NCBI RefSeq assembly: GCF_907165205.1 | Contig: NC_058189.1 | Span: forward strand, 68,632,315-68,696,314 | Reading direction: 5' to 3' | Source: Coccinella septempunctata | Taxonomy: Eukaryota > Arthropoda > Insecta > Coleoptera > Coccinellidae | DNA length: 64,000 nt | Shown here: positions 12,136 through 24,470 of the stretch, in pieces | How the letters are laid out: every line of letters starts with the position of its first letter | How positions within the stretch are numbered: the first letter of the stretch is position 1 | Position numbers and translations under genes: made by a program | Notes under the pieces: model-generated | Database searches by the model: none | Told to the model about the DNA's origin: nothing | What the model saw: only the letters and a program-made list of their open reading frames with translations

Positions 12136-12864
12136 GTAAGAATACCCAGGTATAAACTGAAATTATTCCTGACTAGTGCAAGCAGTTCTTTGTGAGCTTG
12201 TTAAATGGCCTACAAAAGCAAACTTTGCATGATGCTCTTGGTGAGTTTGAAAGTGGTCGATACTTGGAATCAGCTACCCTTGACCTGCTCTGCTAAGTCT
12301 TTTTATCATCGTGATAAAACTTTCTCTACTTCTTTTGATGTCCTTCTTTTTTGTCTATCTGCCAAACACTCTCCTGTTTGACTCTGAGAAGAGCGTGAAC
12401 TTTCTGACGCTTCAACTAGCTGCCATAGAGCCTTGCCTTCCACCTAAAAAAGTCCACGAGATGACCAGACCTATTGTCTCCGGATTTTTGCCCGATCGAC
12501 CGATTCCGGGTACGAAGGACTGGCGATAAATCTGGAGATAAGAGGTAATTGCCTCTTTACCTAGAATCGTGAGCAGATTGGATGTCGGATAGCGTCATGA
12601 AAAATCGTACGAGTGTCATAAGATCGAGACGTCGATCGTCCGAAAAAAACAAAATAACCGATGGCGGAAGTGGGTGAAACTAGGTGTCCAATTTGTTCGA
12701 GAAAGATGGCAGCGATCCCGTTTAGAGGCGGAGATAAAATCTGACGCTTGATTGTAATTATGGGTTCTTCGACTATCGCAAAAATTCGATCTGAACCGAA
12801 TTAGATTTTCGAATTTCTTTCTCTCTTTTTCCTATTTTCTAATGAATAACCACTAATATATCTT
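12136..12864. other. No gene recognised
   Basis: Moderate GC content around 12480-12760. There is no exon that I can support by both splice sites and codon pattern. Confidence 0.45.
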
Positions 12865-13190
12865 AAAATGACCTATTTGGTACTCTCTCTGAAAATCAAG
12901 ATGTAGTATTACGGTCCTAGGATATGGAGTGCATTGAAGTTATTTTGAATATTCTATAAAATCAAACAGTAGATGATCCAATAGAGAATTGCACTCCAGA
13001 GAGCTCTTCGAAGTATTTTCTTCTAAACTGGGCCAGATATTTGAAATTTTAGTATGAAAATATGGGTTTTCGAACACGCTGAATCTATTGCGAGCAATTT
13101 TTAAAGCCTGTTTCCCTTGGTATGGATTTACATCTTCGCATTTTTCAAAAATTGCAAATTTAACTTGAGAAGTCGTCAAAACCGAACGAT
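12865..13190 (+). repeat. Head segment of a composite repeat
   Basis: The segment from AAAATGACCTATTT through GGATATGGAGTGCATTGAAG, CACTCCAGAG, and AATCTATTGCGAGCAATTT is matched by 48285-48590 and partly by 47905-48125. In two places it leads directly into 172-bp satellite units, so head and tail move or amplify together. Confidence 0.75.
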
Positions 13191-14650
13191 TTCGCCGAGA
13201 TGGATGAAATTCTCAGATTTAAGTGTTTCTCTTTCAGAATATGTATCTATCACATTGAGATCAACTATACGTTTCCTGGAAGATAATCCGCTCTGAAGAT
13301 GACCTTTGAAAATTTCCAAAAATATTGGGTCAGTTAAAACTTCCTCAAGACCGAACAGTTGTGCCGAGATGGATGAAATTTTCAGGTTTATTACTAGAAG
13401 AGTTGCTCTTTCAGAATATGTATCACATTCAGATCTACGATAATTTTCCTGGAAGATAAGTGACTCTAAAGATGACCTTTGAAAATTTCCAAAAAGTTGG
13501 GGTCAGTTAAAACTTCCTCAAGACCGAACGGTTGTGCCGAGATGGATATAATTCTCAGGTTTATTACTAGAAGAGTTGCTTCTTCAGAATATGTATCACA
13601 TTCAGATCTACGATGATTTTCCTGAAATATAATCCACTCTAAAGATGACCTTTGAAAATTTCCAAAAAGATGGGGTCAGTTAAAACTTCCTCAAGACCGA
13701 ACAGTTGTGCCGAGATGGATGAAATTTTCAGGTTTATTACTAGAAGAGTTGCTCTTTCAGAATATGTATCACATTCAGATCTACGACAATTTTCCTGAAA
13801 GATAATCCACTCTAAAGATGACCTTTGAAAATTTCAGAAAAGATGGGGTCAGTTAAAACTTCTTCAAGACCGAACAGTGGTGCCGAGATGGATGAAATTC
13901 CCAGGTTTATTACTAGAAGAGTTGCTCTTTCAGAATATCAATCACATTCAGATCTACGATAATTTTCCTGAAAGATAATCCACTCTAAAGATGACCTTTG
14001 AAAATTTCAGAAAAGATGGGGTCAGTTAAAACTTTTTCAAGACCGAACAGTGGTGCCGAGATGGATGAAATTCCCAGGTTTATTACTAGAAGAGTTGCTC
14101 TTTCAGAATATCAATCACATTCAGATCTACGATAATTTTCCTGAAAGATAATCCACTCTAAAGATGACCTTTGAAAATTTCAGAAAAGATGGGGTCAGTT
14201 AAAACTTCTTCAAGACCGAACAGTGGTGCCGAGATGGATGAAATTCCCAGGTTTATTACTAGAAGAGTTGCTCTTTCAGAATATCAATCACATTCAGATC
14301 TACGATAATTTTCCTGAAAGATAATCCACTCTAAAGATGACCTTTGAAAATTTCAGAAAAGATGGGGTCAGTTAAAACTTCTTCAAGACCGAACAGTTGT
14401 GCCGAGATGGATGAAATTCCCAGGTTTATTACTAGAAGAGTTGCTCTTTCAGAATATGTATCACATTCAGATCTACGATAATTTTCCTGGAAGATAAGCG
14501 ACTCGAAAGTTGACCTTCGAAATTTTCCAAAAAGTTGGGTTTAATTAAAACTTCTTCAAGAAAGAACAGTTGTGCCGAGGTGGATGAAATCTTGAAATTT
14601 ATCACAAGAAAATTTGTTTTTTCAGAATCGATTGTGAGCAAATTCCGAAA
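13190..14650 (+). repeat. 172-bp satellite array, about 8.5 units
   Basis: Tandem units of about 172 bp, recognised by the recurring AAAACTTCCTCAAGACCGAA, GCCGAGATGGATGAAATT, AGAAGAGTTGCTCTTTCAG and AGATCTACGATAATTTTCC. Spacing from one AAAACTTC to the next is constant at 172-173. The middle units (about 13850-14375) are nearly identical to each other while the outer ones are diverged, the usual result of homogenisation from the centre. Diverged units appear at 125-292, 48590-48885 and 49560-49995. Confidence 0.93.
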
Positions 14651-15419
14651 GCCTTTTTCTATTAATTTATATCTTCATCTCTGTTCATTGCATGAAGTAC
14701 TCCTGTCCGGGCTCTTTTGAGTTTTCTTAATTCGATATTCTCAAATATGTGCCAAAATTCTCAGTTATCTTCGTCGTCATCCGACAGGACCTTACCCGTG
14801 ATGCGATACAAATCTCTGTTCGCGTTTACAGCGTCCCGTTACCCAGTATGCATATTCGATAATGCCAGTATTAAACGATTTCACGCTTCTTTTAATGTCG
14901 CTAAACCGCCAGTATTCGACGTATTCCGATTATGAAAAGGCGTTAAACGGGGCTTTATCTCCTGGCAGATAATAACGAGAACATTTCGAGATCATTTCCT
15001 TCCTAGCTTTTTGTTATCGTTCCGTGCCAATTCAGAGGCGCCAGAGGCGTTTTATTGTTGGACGTTGTTAAGCAGGCAGAAGATGCATAAAACCGTTCTT
15101 GGGCCTTGGGGTGAAGGATTGGTTTCGGTTTGGTTGGAAGAAAATGGCGGAAGTGATGGTAATGGGAGCGATGCTTCAGAGGCTCCAATTGTGGGAGAAC
15201 AAGATAGCTGCTATAACTAAATAGTAGAGGGTTGAGTAATGATCAGAACACAGCCAAACGCTCCTTTGGTGTTACTTGCGACAATCCGTTTTTTCGATTT
15301 CCAACTGAAACCGATAGGCTTCTTATAGTTGATGGTAGAAATAAATGATCTATGCACTTTCAGCGGTGGGGAAAGCGTCTGCAGGTTTCCAAAGATGTAA
15401 AAAAATCTTCAGATTAAGA
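14651..15419. other. No gene recognised; mildly GC-rich stretch
   Basis: 14740-15200 has higher GC than its surroundings and long chance frames on both strands, none with a recognisable domain. It could be host regulatory DNA or an untranslated exon. Confidence 0.4.
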
Positions 15420-16380
15420 AACTGTATATGCCCTACGTGTTCATGTTAATCTGGCAGTTTGCGTGGTGGGGCTGGCCGTACGGAAGACTCGAAAATGGTG
15501 AAAAAAAAACTTTTTTCGAACGTGTCAGATTTTTAGAGGACTCAAAGGAAGTTAATTTTCAAGAGACTGACATTTCGGACATGAGGCAAGATCACAACGG
15601 TCCTTTTAAAATACACGAGCGTGTCAAATTTCCATACAGATGGTTAATCTCGATGTTGCAGATGTGTTGACCCATTTATCTGACACTAATCAGGGGGGTT
15701 TTCCTAATCTGACAGTCTGAAGATGATAACAAGGCATTTTTCTTAAATATCTCCCTTCCTGTACCTCTAATCGTTTCTGTATTCATTATGAAAGTTGTAG
15801 ATAATAAAATTCTGTAGAACTTTTGTCTGAAGCAATTTTACATACTCCCAACCATTTCCGATTTATAGGAACTTAAGTACGAGGAGCTTAGCCACACATG
15901 CCAAGGTCATTGTAGAAACTCAGTCTAATGTACATACATCGCCATATATCTCAAAAACGTCCAGAGGTAGAAAAAATTTCTTCGGACAAAATTTGTAGAA
16001 AATGTTATGCTCTACAACTTTTATGATGGATGCAAAAAGCCCACGTGAGGAGATAATTCAAAAAAACTGATTTTTGTGACCTTTATGGCCAATTTTTATT
16101 GGTTCGGCTTGCTGAAACTGTCAGATTATATTTTTTCCGCTATTCGTGAATAATTCGTTTCAAATTAAGAGAAAAAGCCACCGCGCACGAGTATGTACAC
16201 GAACAAGTTTGACGCCCTACCACATATCTTCATCACGCTTTAATTGTCAGATTAAGAGAATATATACTTTTCAATATGTAATCAACCACATATATCTTGA
16301 TCTGACACGTTCAAGTAGATACAATGATCGATTTTTTTTACTATTCTGACAGGCTGTCATAGACAATTCCCCCTATATAC
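15420..16380. repeat. Palindromic element with repeated TCTGACA motifs
   Basis: The centre (about 15740-16060) is an inverted repeat: TGAAAGTTGTAGATAATAAA on the left corresponds, reversed, to a TCTACAACTTTTATGATGG region on the right. The outer parts carry at least seven TCTGACA or TGTCAGA motifs (for example at about 15506, 15687, 15705, 16119, 16245, 16300, 16347), with AACGTGTCAGAT on the left answering ATCTGACACGTT on the right. Subterminal motif clusters like this are typical of transposase binding sites in non-autonomous DNA elements. The exact ends are not clear. Confidence 0.6.
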
Positions 16381-16581
16381 AGGTCTAATTTTTGGTAGAG
16401 GTACTGTACAGGGCCACCCTGTTATTTCCCCTTATATTAATCTGGTAAGCTCGAGTAAATCCCGAATTACCCTCTTGGGCTCCCCAACTATTAGCATCCT
16501 ATCGAAATTGAGGCCGATAGCTTCAAAATTGCGACCTTTAGCGTGTCCACTATAATTTGCACCGAGATTTGCACAGATGTA

Positions 16582-17267
16582 CAGGGTGGGCAAAATTGGT
16601 GATACCTGAATTACAAATTTTTCAACCCAACGAGATAGAGGAAAATGCATGGCGATCTTCTTTTGTTTTCGAGTTATAGGTCAAAATTAGAATTTCAACT
16701 TTGGTCGTTATCTCCGTTTCTATTTGAGCTAGGATGTTGAAATGACAACTTTATACAGACACTTTTTCGACAGCAATCCAGTGGCGTACTATGATTTTTT
16801 CCAACAGGTATATTTGCTGAGGTATGACATAGAGATGTATTTTTTTTTATGAATACAGTAGTTTGGGCGATGTATGATATATTTTTGAAACGGTAAAAAA
16901 ATGGCGATTCTTTTAAGTCATATTAAACTACTATCATCATAAAAAAACACAACTCTATGTTATAGCTCAGCAAATAAACCTGTAGGAAAAAATCATAATA
17001 CGCCACTAGATTGCTATCAAAAAGTGTCTGTATAATGTCTTCATTTCAACATCCTATCACAAACATAAACGGAGATAATGACCAAAGTTGATATCGCCCA
17101 AATTTTAATTTTGGCCTATAACTCAAAAACAAAAAAAAAATAGAGGAATACAGTTGATGTCATTATTAGTTTCTCGAAAAAAGACGACATGAATCGTACA
17201 TTCATTTTCCTCTATTTCGTTGGGTTAAAAAGTTGTAGTTCATGTATCACCAATTTTGCCCACCCTG
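16582..17267. mobile_element. Foldback element FB2
   Basis: The ends are CAGGGTGGGCAAAATTGG and its complement, flanked by TA (16580-16581, 17268-17269). Arms of about 290 bp fold back around a centre near 16865-16925. The right arm carries an extra segment near 17155-17205. The arms are unrelated to FB1 beyond the terminal ~16 bp. Confidence 0.9.
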
Positions 17268-17889
17268 TATTAACTAGATATCGTGGAGGAATGGAATACC
17301 AAGATCAAAAACCATCAAAGTAAACCTTTCTTTGTGAACATCTCATCGGAATTTCACTAATACACCCCATATTACAACTCGACATCATAGGAACCACCTG
17401 AACACCCTGCTATTCTTCGAATAAGACGCATGAACCTGTCAACATGTGTTAAGTACGTATATGACATCCAACACCAATACCCATATAGCGTTCCAGAGAC
17501 AGAAATTAATCTTCGGACGACAAGAAAGAGATACTCAGCGGAGGTGACTTTCGTTAACGAAGCATAATCGTGGACGTCAAGACGGTTGCTCAGGGGAGTT
17601 TGAAGAATTGAGGCGTAATTTAATTCACTACCCCCTCGACAGCAGCAGGTGTATTCAGTAGACCGTATGTCATATCAATTTTAATCGGGATCGGAATTTG
17701 GGGTCTTCTAATGAGATGTGCCGTGAGAAAACAGTGGATTCTTATAATTCCTGGAAAGAATCGGTTCTTATAAACGTATGTGGAATATATCAAAATAGAT
17801 TTATGTATACAGAGTGGCCTTTGAAAACGAAACGCGGTTCTTTTTATTCGAAAACGCTCGGACACGTCGATTTTTTCATTCTAGAAGAA
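17268..17889. other. No gene recognised
   Basis: No domain or exon signal. It ends in the foldback fragment that precedes the Tc1-like element. Confidence 0.45.
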
Positions 17890-18085
17890 AATCTTCACCG
17901 ATTTCATTCGAATACTTTAACAGTAGATTGTTGAGGTAAAAAAAAAACACTTTTTTCCTTCATCATTTTTTCCGAATCATCTCCGTTTAAAAGATACAGG
18001 CTGTTGAGAAACCATAAAAAAATTATTTTTGATTCTATCTCACAAACGGTTCTATCGAATGAAATGAATTTCGTTCAGTCAGTTT
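17890..18085. repeat. FB4 foldback fragment (one arm)
   Basis: ACAGTAGATTNTTGAGGT followed by CACTTTTTTCC and then the GGCTGTTGAGAAACCATAAAA region corresponds to an arm of the FB4 elements at 30685, 52391 and 55596. It runs straight into the Tc1-like transposase relic, so that element probably inserted in, or recombined with, an FB4 copy. Confidence 0.65.
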
Positions 18086-18117
18086 ATCAACAGCTTCGAT
18101 TTGAAACGAGTTTTCTG

Positions 18118-19122
18118 AAAATACCAAGACGTAAATTAACAAACGCTGAGGCTAATAGGGCTATTAGAATGCTACAGGGTGGCCTAACTCAGGTTCTTGT
18201 AGCGGAAAGGTTCCAAGTCAGCCGAAGTGTGATATCCCGACTTTGGAATAGGTTCAGGGAGACAGGTTCCGTGTTGGAAAGACCAAGGCTTGGTGGGCGA
18301 CGAAAAACACATCGTTTCGTCACCGTTTCGGCGAGAAGAAATCCTACATCTACGTGTAGAATGCTACGGAATACTCTTCAAAATGCAGATGGGGTCGAAG
18401 TTTCCATCGAAACCATCCGACGACGTTTGAAGGGGTGAATCTAGGTTCTAGACGTCCATTAAGAGTTCCATTAACACGTGACCATAAGCGTCATAGACTG
18501 GAATGGGCAAGGTAACATATCAATTGGAACCATCAATGGCGTAGTGTCTTTTTCACTGATGAATCCAGATATGGACGATTTTCAGATTCTCGAAAATAAG
18601 GGTATGGACAATCCCACGCATACCCCGTAATTGTCGCTATGTCCAAGAAGTCCATCCATTCCGAGGGAGTAGTGTTATGGTATGACCCGGGATATGTTTT
18701 AACGGGCGCACAGATCTACACATTTGTCCTAGGAATATGATCGCCTTACACTATATCTCATTGACAATGTTGTGCCAAATTTTCACGCTGCTATTGGTGA
18801 AACTTTTCAATTTCTAGACGGTAACACTAGACCGCACCGTACAGTCATAGTTGAGAATGCGCGCGAGGAGCTTGGTATTCTACATTTACCAATACCTCCG
18901 CACTCACCAGATTTGCATTGTATAGAACATGCATGGGATATGCTCCAAAGAAGATTAGATAATAATCATCAACCTACCTCAGAATCCTTAAATGATCTGA
19001 GAGAGCTTCTGCCCCGTTTATGGAACCAAATTCCTCAAGAAATGTTCAACAACCTCGTGTGTAGCATGCAACTAAGATGTCAAGGTGTTATTGATGCCCG
19101 TGGAGGCCATACATTGTATTGA
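18118..19122 (+). pseudogene. Tc1-like transposase, decayed
   Basis: The relic begins PRRKLTNAEANRAIRMLQ at 18121, where ATA stands at the expected ATG. The bipartite helix-turn-helix follows (AERFQVSRSVISRLWNRFRE, then RRKTHRFVTVSARRN... to IETIRRRLKG at 18438). The catalytic part is broken by stops between 18439 and 18771, where FFTDESRY keeps the first Asp (about 18547). The last part (18772-19122) is open and shows LDGNTRPH, in which Gly replaces the usual second catalytic Asp, then SPDLHCIEHAWDMLQRRL with the catalytic Glu, and the end ARGGHTLY. This is a different Tc1 lineage from the 31.6, 50.2 and 63 kb copies. Confidence 0.9.
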
Positions 19123-20295
19123 TAGTCTTGAAATGCTTGAATTCTCTGGGAATAAAATTTCGTTATTTCACTTATTTTCTTGTATACGCAACTTGAAATC
19201 ATATTAATATGAATTTTCATCACAAAACTCTAATTTTAACTATAATTTTTTGCAATTTAAGTCAATATCACTAACTCATGTGGAGCAGTTTATTTGTACA
19301 AGCAAAAGATATGTGAAACTGTGTCAAATTTTCAAAATATATTTTAATATTGAATCCTCCCCACCACCAGACCTAAGAGATTCTCAGACGAACAATTTCC
19401 GATTCTTTCTTCTTCGGTTTATAATTACTTCCCTCCACGAAGCGGGGTTAGCAATCGTATCAAAGTTCCCACAGTGCATCGGTAATAATTACCCGTCATG
19501 AAAATGCCGAGCCAGAATGGAAATGCCGGACGAAGAGGAAAGAAAACGCTTCTAATTTCTCGAGATGTTCAGTTCAGCGTAAAAACTAGTCGAGATCCTA
19601 TTGTTGTCTGACCAACGACCTGTGAAAACCAATTCAGTGCCGAGGTCATGGGTTAGTAACTCAGAATAACCAACATTACGAGCTCCACGCTATGATAAAT
19701 GGTATTTTTATCATCCATCTCCCGAGAATGGAAACAGGAATTAACAATGTGAATTCTGTGCGCATTGTCAGTGTACGAAAGGTACCAGAATATCGTGTTG
19801 AAGACTCCTCTAACGATATACACTGCTCAAATATTGAAGTGGATGTTCGAGAGAGAACGTTTTGCATTTGAATCACAAATATGATCCTCATGGTCGTATG
19901 TTCCATAATTGGCCATTGCAAATCTTCTGGTGGATTAAATATCCCGAGTTTAACATGCGTCTAGAAGCCTTCAAATTTGAACAATGAGCATATTGGTTAA
20001 ACGAAGATTTAACCCAACAAGAAGTAGAGTGAGAAAGTGCTGCATATACTCATGGGAGTGATATATTCAGAGCTACAGCAGTCTCACAAGATCGGCTAAT
20101 ACGGTTTACTGCAGACCGAATTCTGACAACTTGATTTCCAGGTGCTTGTAACAGAAGGAACCTTTTTTTTAAGCATCTGCAGAATCCACCCGATGAAACC
20201 TTCATTCTGCTCGTTTCTCTTCTGTTTTCTCTCTCTAAGCATTCTTGCTGATTGTTGCCATTTCAGGCAGGCTCACCGTTTGTCATCCATCAGTA
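19123..20295. other. No gene recognised
   Basis: The 3' flank of the Tc1-like relic is AT-rich and its TIR could not be located. 19370-19600 is less AT-rich, with no exon I can support. Confidence 0.45.
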
Positions 20296-21528
20296 CGAGG
20301 ATATATTGAAAAATTCTCAGCCTACTATAGAACCAAACAAAATTTCACTGTCAAAATATTTCATTACTCAACATATTCTCCTCTTAAATGGATATATTTA
20401 TTACAGCGAACTTGCAACGTCTCTACACCTTTCAAAAAAAATTTTTCTTCTTGCTCTGCACACCAAACTTCTTTTCAGTTGAGGAAAGAGATGATAGTCG
20501 GATGGAGCCTATTCTGGTGGATAAGGAGGGTGTTCTAGTAATTCAAACCATAAATCACGAAATTTTTGCATGGCAACATGAGATTTGTGTGCAGTGGCGT
20601 TGCCCTGCCAAAACAAAACACCTTTTGATAGCTTTCCGCGTCTTTTCTCTTTAATTTTTTTTCTCTTAGAGTGGTCAGTAATGTTGAATAGTAATCTACG
20701 GTTATTGTTTTACCCTTATCCAAAAAATCAATCATGATTACGCCATGGCAATCCCAAAAAACTGAAGCAAGAACTTTTCCAGCAATTTTTTGGACACGAA
20801 ACTTCTTACGTCTTAGAGAACCAGACTGTCGCCATTCCATAGATTGTTGCTTTGTTTCTGTATCGCAGAAATGTACCCAAATCTCGTCTATAGTAACAAT
20901 TCGGTTTAAGAAGTCTACATCGTTTTCAAATCGAGCACAGATCGAACGCGAAGCTTCTACCCTTGCACGCTTTTGGTCAACATTCAAACATTTGGGGATC
21001 CATTTTGCAGCTATTTTTCTCATGTCCAAATTGACGTGAACTATATGATGAATGCGTTCGTATGAAATATTCAGTGCTTCAGAAATCCGTTTCAGCCCAA
21101 TTCGACGGTCTGATAAAATCATGTCATGAACTGCATCGATATTTTCGGGGACTGACGAAGAAACTGGCCTTCCCGATCGGTCATCATCTTCAATGGAAAA
21201 TTTACCTCTTTTGAAGCTTGCAGTCCAATTTTTCACGGTCGCATACGAAGGACATTGATCAGCAAGGGTATTAAGCATATCTTCGCAAACCTGCTTACCT
21301 CTTAACCCTTTTAAATGCAAGTACTTGATGATGGATCGATACTCCAATTTTTCGATTTTCACAATTTCGTTAGACATCTTCCTTCTTTCAATTTATTGCG
21401 TAACTTTGGTTTACTTTTTTGACCTCAAACTTCACACTGACACTTTTAATGAGTTCGTTGCTATGGTAACGCAATATTTTTTTATGCTTGGAACTGGTCT
21501 AGGCTAACTAGATATCAATACTTCCTCT
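20296..21528 (-). mobile_element. Mariner copy C, nearly full length
   Basis: The left end is TA|CGAGGATATATTGAAAAATT (TA at 20294-20295). The right end is an eroded complement of the 5' TIR (CTAGATATCAATACTTCCTC) followed by TA at 21529-21530. About 1233 bp. It has the longest open transposase of the window's mariners. Confidence 0.92.
20364..21377 (-). pseudogene. Mariner DD34D transposase with late frameshift (copy C)
   Basis: Open from ATG 21377 for 280 codons. HTH domain: MSNEIVKIEKLEYRSII..., CEDMLNTLADQCPSYATVKNW. Second DNA-binding unit: SDRRIGLKRISEALNISYER. Catalytic start: IDEIWVHFCDTETK, keeping the first Asp. An extra A in an oligo-A run near 20657-20664 shifts the frame after TTLREK. 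In the shifted frame the rest is readable: WQGNATAH (Gly in place of the second catalytic Asp), a stop just before APSDYHLF, then the third Asp. Inactive, but a good source for the N-terminal consensus of this mariner lineage. Confidence 0.93.
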
Positions 21529-24180
21529 TACATAAACATACGAAACTTTCTTTTCTCTATATATATTTTTACGTGTACCCAGGTTGTCCAGTTCAATGTT
21601 TGAGCAGTGTATATTAACGGCGATGAATTTGCATACAAGGCGAAGTGTTTGTGCGTGAAAAATCTCATTGGCTCGCGATAAAAGCACGGTAAAGGAGACA
21701 CGGTAGATTTTAATAAAATAACCTGCGTTAATGAATCTACTGTTATCAGGAAGTGCAACGAGTACATTGGAAAATAAAGAATCTTCTGATTTAATACATA
21801 AAACCATGAAAATAAGAAAGCACTGACCTGTCAAGGGAACAAATGTTTATGAGATTTTCGTTGTAAGAGAGTTTGAAACTGATGAGTTTCGCCACTAATG
21901 ATTTTATTGATTTTCACTTCAACAAATACAGACGATGTGTTGAGGCCAAGTTAATGCGTCAGTTAATTCGATTTAATCTGCAATTACCCAGAAAATTATA
22001 TTAATTTAAATCCATAATCCTCTACGTATGTCATTTGAAGTGCTTCAATAATAAAGAAAGTAATTTAATAGGGATTATTATAGAATTCTATAATGATGAG
22101 TGACATCCAATGAACGATGAACCTTGGTAGTCGTTTAACGAAGTTTAAATCGTTATGAGTATGTCTGTATTATTTCTCAATCAATGTATTCAGTTCGTTT
22201 CGTACGGTTTTTTTGCCGTATCGTGCTTTTTAACGAATCGTTATTTTTCAGTGAAACTGCAACGGAATTTTGTTGACGATTCGATGACTGTTCAGAAGTT
22301 CATCAGCAACAAAAATCCACAAATTATCGTTCGAAACTCATCGATTTAACTTGGTTTATTCGAAATGCCTGTCAATAAACTACCCAAGATAAAAGTATTC
22401 TTATCTGAGTATAATACATAACGCCAGATGTACATGTTTGGAAATAGGGAATCAACTATAAACATAGTACAATGATATTTGCATAACTAATCAATATGAA
22501 ACGTAATAACAGCGTGAAATCACGTTAATTTGACCGTACATAAAAACAAAAACACCAGACCGAGTCAAAGTTCTGGATGACGCTTTAGTGACGTGTTTTG
22601 ACTAAACGTGAGAAGAAATCGGTAGATATTGAAAGCATTGATCATTTCCTAATTGAATGAATAAGCTTTAAATTTTTCCTCACCTAAATGTCCTTTTGAA
22701 AAAGTGTTCGATAATGATCCAAAAATGAAAAATGTTATTTTTCTTTAATAAAATGTAACACATTGTTTATATTACTCAACTTTCTGTAGCCTCAGGCAGA
22801 GAATCACTTAAACTACCACAGTTTTACCATAGGATAACGGGGTACCTTATAATTGTGCATATGATACAAGAGCTTAGAGAAAAACCCCAGTTAAAAACCC
22901 TCTCTCCCCGTGAGTGTAGTGGATTGTAGGAGATGAAAAATGTTTACAAAATAAGTTGAAATATTTCATATTGAAGGGTATCTCGACTACAGAAAATGAT
23001 TCTTTTCTAGAAGAAAAACAAAATCCATGGAGGCATTCCCTAGTGACCCAAAAATTTTATCTGAAATAGAAAAACACGAAAGCAAGGAAATGTGAGATAA
23101 AAAAAATTAGCTTCTATATGTCGAATTGACCTAAAATTCACAACCCAATTAAAAGAAGTATTCGGAATCGGCATGAATAGCCCTAAAACCATCCTGAAAT
23201 TGATAAATGGGACAATGATTCGTGGTTTCTGAGTTACATTGAGAATAAGAGAAAATGCTTGTAGTTGTCCTCATAAAACCTGAAGAAAAATTAATTTGAA
23301 TTCAGTCAGTTTGAATATTTGATCTCCATAATAAAAAAGAGTGGATAAAATAGCTGCATCAATTACCAAATTATCCCCAGCAATAAAAGGTTTATCCATT
23401 TCTAGAACAAAAAACTACCCTCCATCCCTGGTATAGAGTGCAGAGGCTGTACGCAAGGAATGGGACATCTATTAGGTACCTATCTTTACTCAGTCGTTTG
23501 GGACATTCAACATTCAACCAACGCTATATTCTCTCTAATTAATTAATATAGCAAGCATCTAATTTACCGGTGATTTCACACATGGCATGCGCCATTAATG
23601 TTCATTCAACCGGTTAACAGATGCTATAGTTAACCATAAAGAGGATAAAAATAGACAAGTACAATCGTTTTTATATTTTCCATAAACTAATCGATCGTAG
23701 CTTCGAAAGTATCATCCTTGATCCTGAATAGTCTTCACTAAACTGGAACTGTTGACATTTTTTCAATGAAGAATAAAAAAGCAGCAATAATTTCGAATAT
23801 TGTTTTTTTTACAGAAGACTAGATTTCCTTGTTGGTATTCTAGGAGACAGTGAAAGAATTCTTCTGGAATGTGGAGGAATTCGTTTGGGCAATCAATCGA
23901 TATCGTCCCGGATACCATCGCGATCACTTTCCCAGCATCCACGTGGGCTTAACAATATTCTTTTGCACAATAAAGAATACAGATTACGGTTTGTGTAACC
24001 ATGCGATGTCTGCATAATGCGACACCTTGCTATCGACATTCTTGGAACTGACTATCTTAGATCTCGCCCGATGCAACAGGCTTAGGTCGCCCAGGCAGGG
24101 AAAAAACTCTGGTGATATGTTATTTCCTACCATAGAGATTCAAGAGAAGGTTTTCAGAATACTCTATCTTCTTTAGAGAT
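21529..24180. other. No gene recognised
   Basis: A long AT-rich stretch without recognisable exons, transposase relics or tandem repeats. Possibly ordinary intronic or intergenic DNA. Confidence 0.45.
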
Positions 24181-24362
24181 ATTGGACAGCCATTGGGATT
24201 GAAATAGTCTTCGAATATTGAACTATACTTGATGAAAATCCATAATTGAATTCAAAACAGATTATGCGATTTTCACAAAATGAGTTTTAAAGCGCGACAC
24301 GTGTTTCTTAATCACAATAGCTTCTTCAGGTGGGTGTAGGTGAACTTCAGATTCACCTTAGA
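24181..24362 (-). repeat. Dispersed repeat with decayed hammerhead-like core
   Basis: On the minus strand: CACCTGAAGAAGCTATTGTG...AAGAAACACGTGTCG, then ~70 bp later TTATGGATTTTCATCAAG and a GAATATTGAAC-like stretch. It shares order and spacing with 59065-59205 (-). The CTGAAGA and GAAA cores and the ACACGTGTC hairpin are kept, but stems I and II are eroded compared with 35315-35357. Confidence 0.5.
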
Positions 24363-24470
24363 TTTCAACATTATGAACAATTTATTCCAGTTTCCGTTTG
24401 AAATTCTTTCCTACACCATCAAGAGATGACGAAAATGATCGATTTTTCGTAGCCAAGCTTGTATGACTGG

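Noticed and set aside
13190..14650. CRISPR-like array
   Set aside because: Units are 172 bp, tandem without unique spacers, and the context is an insect genome: it is a satellite.
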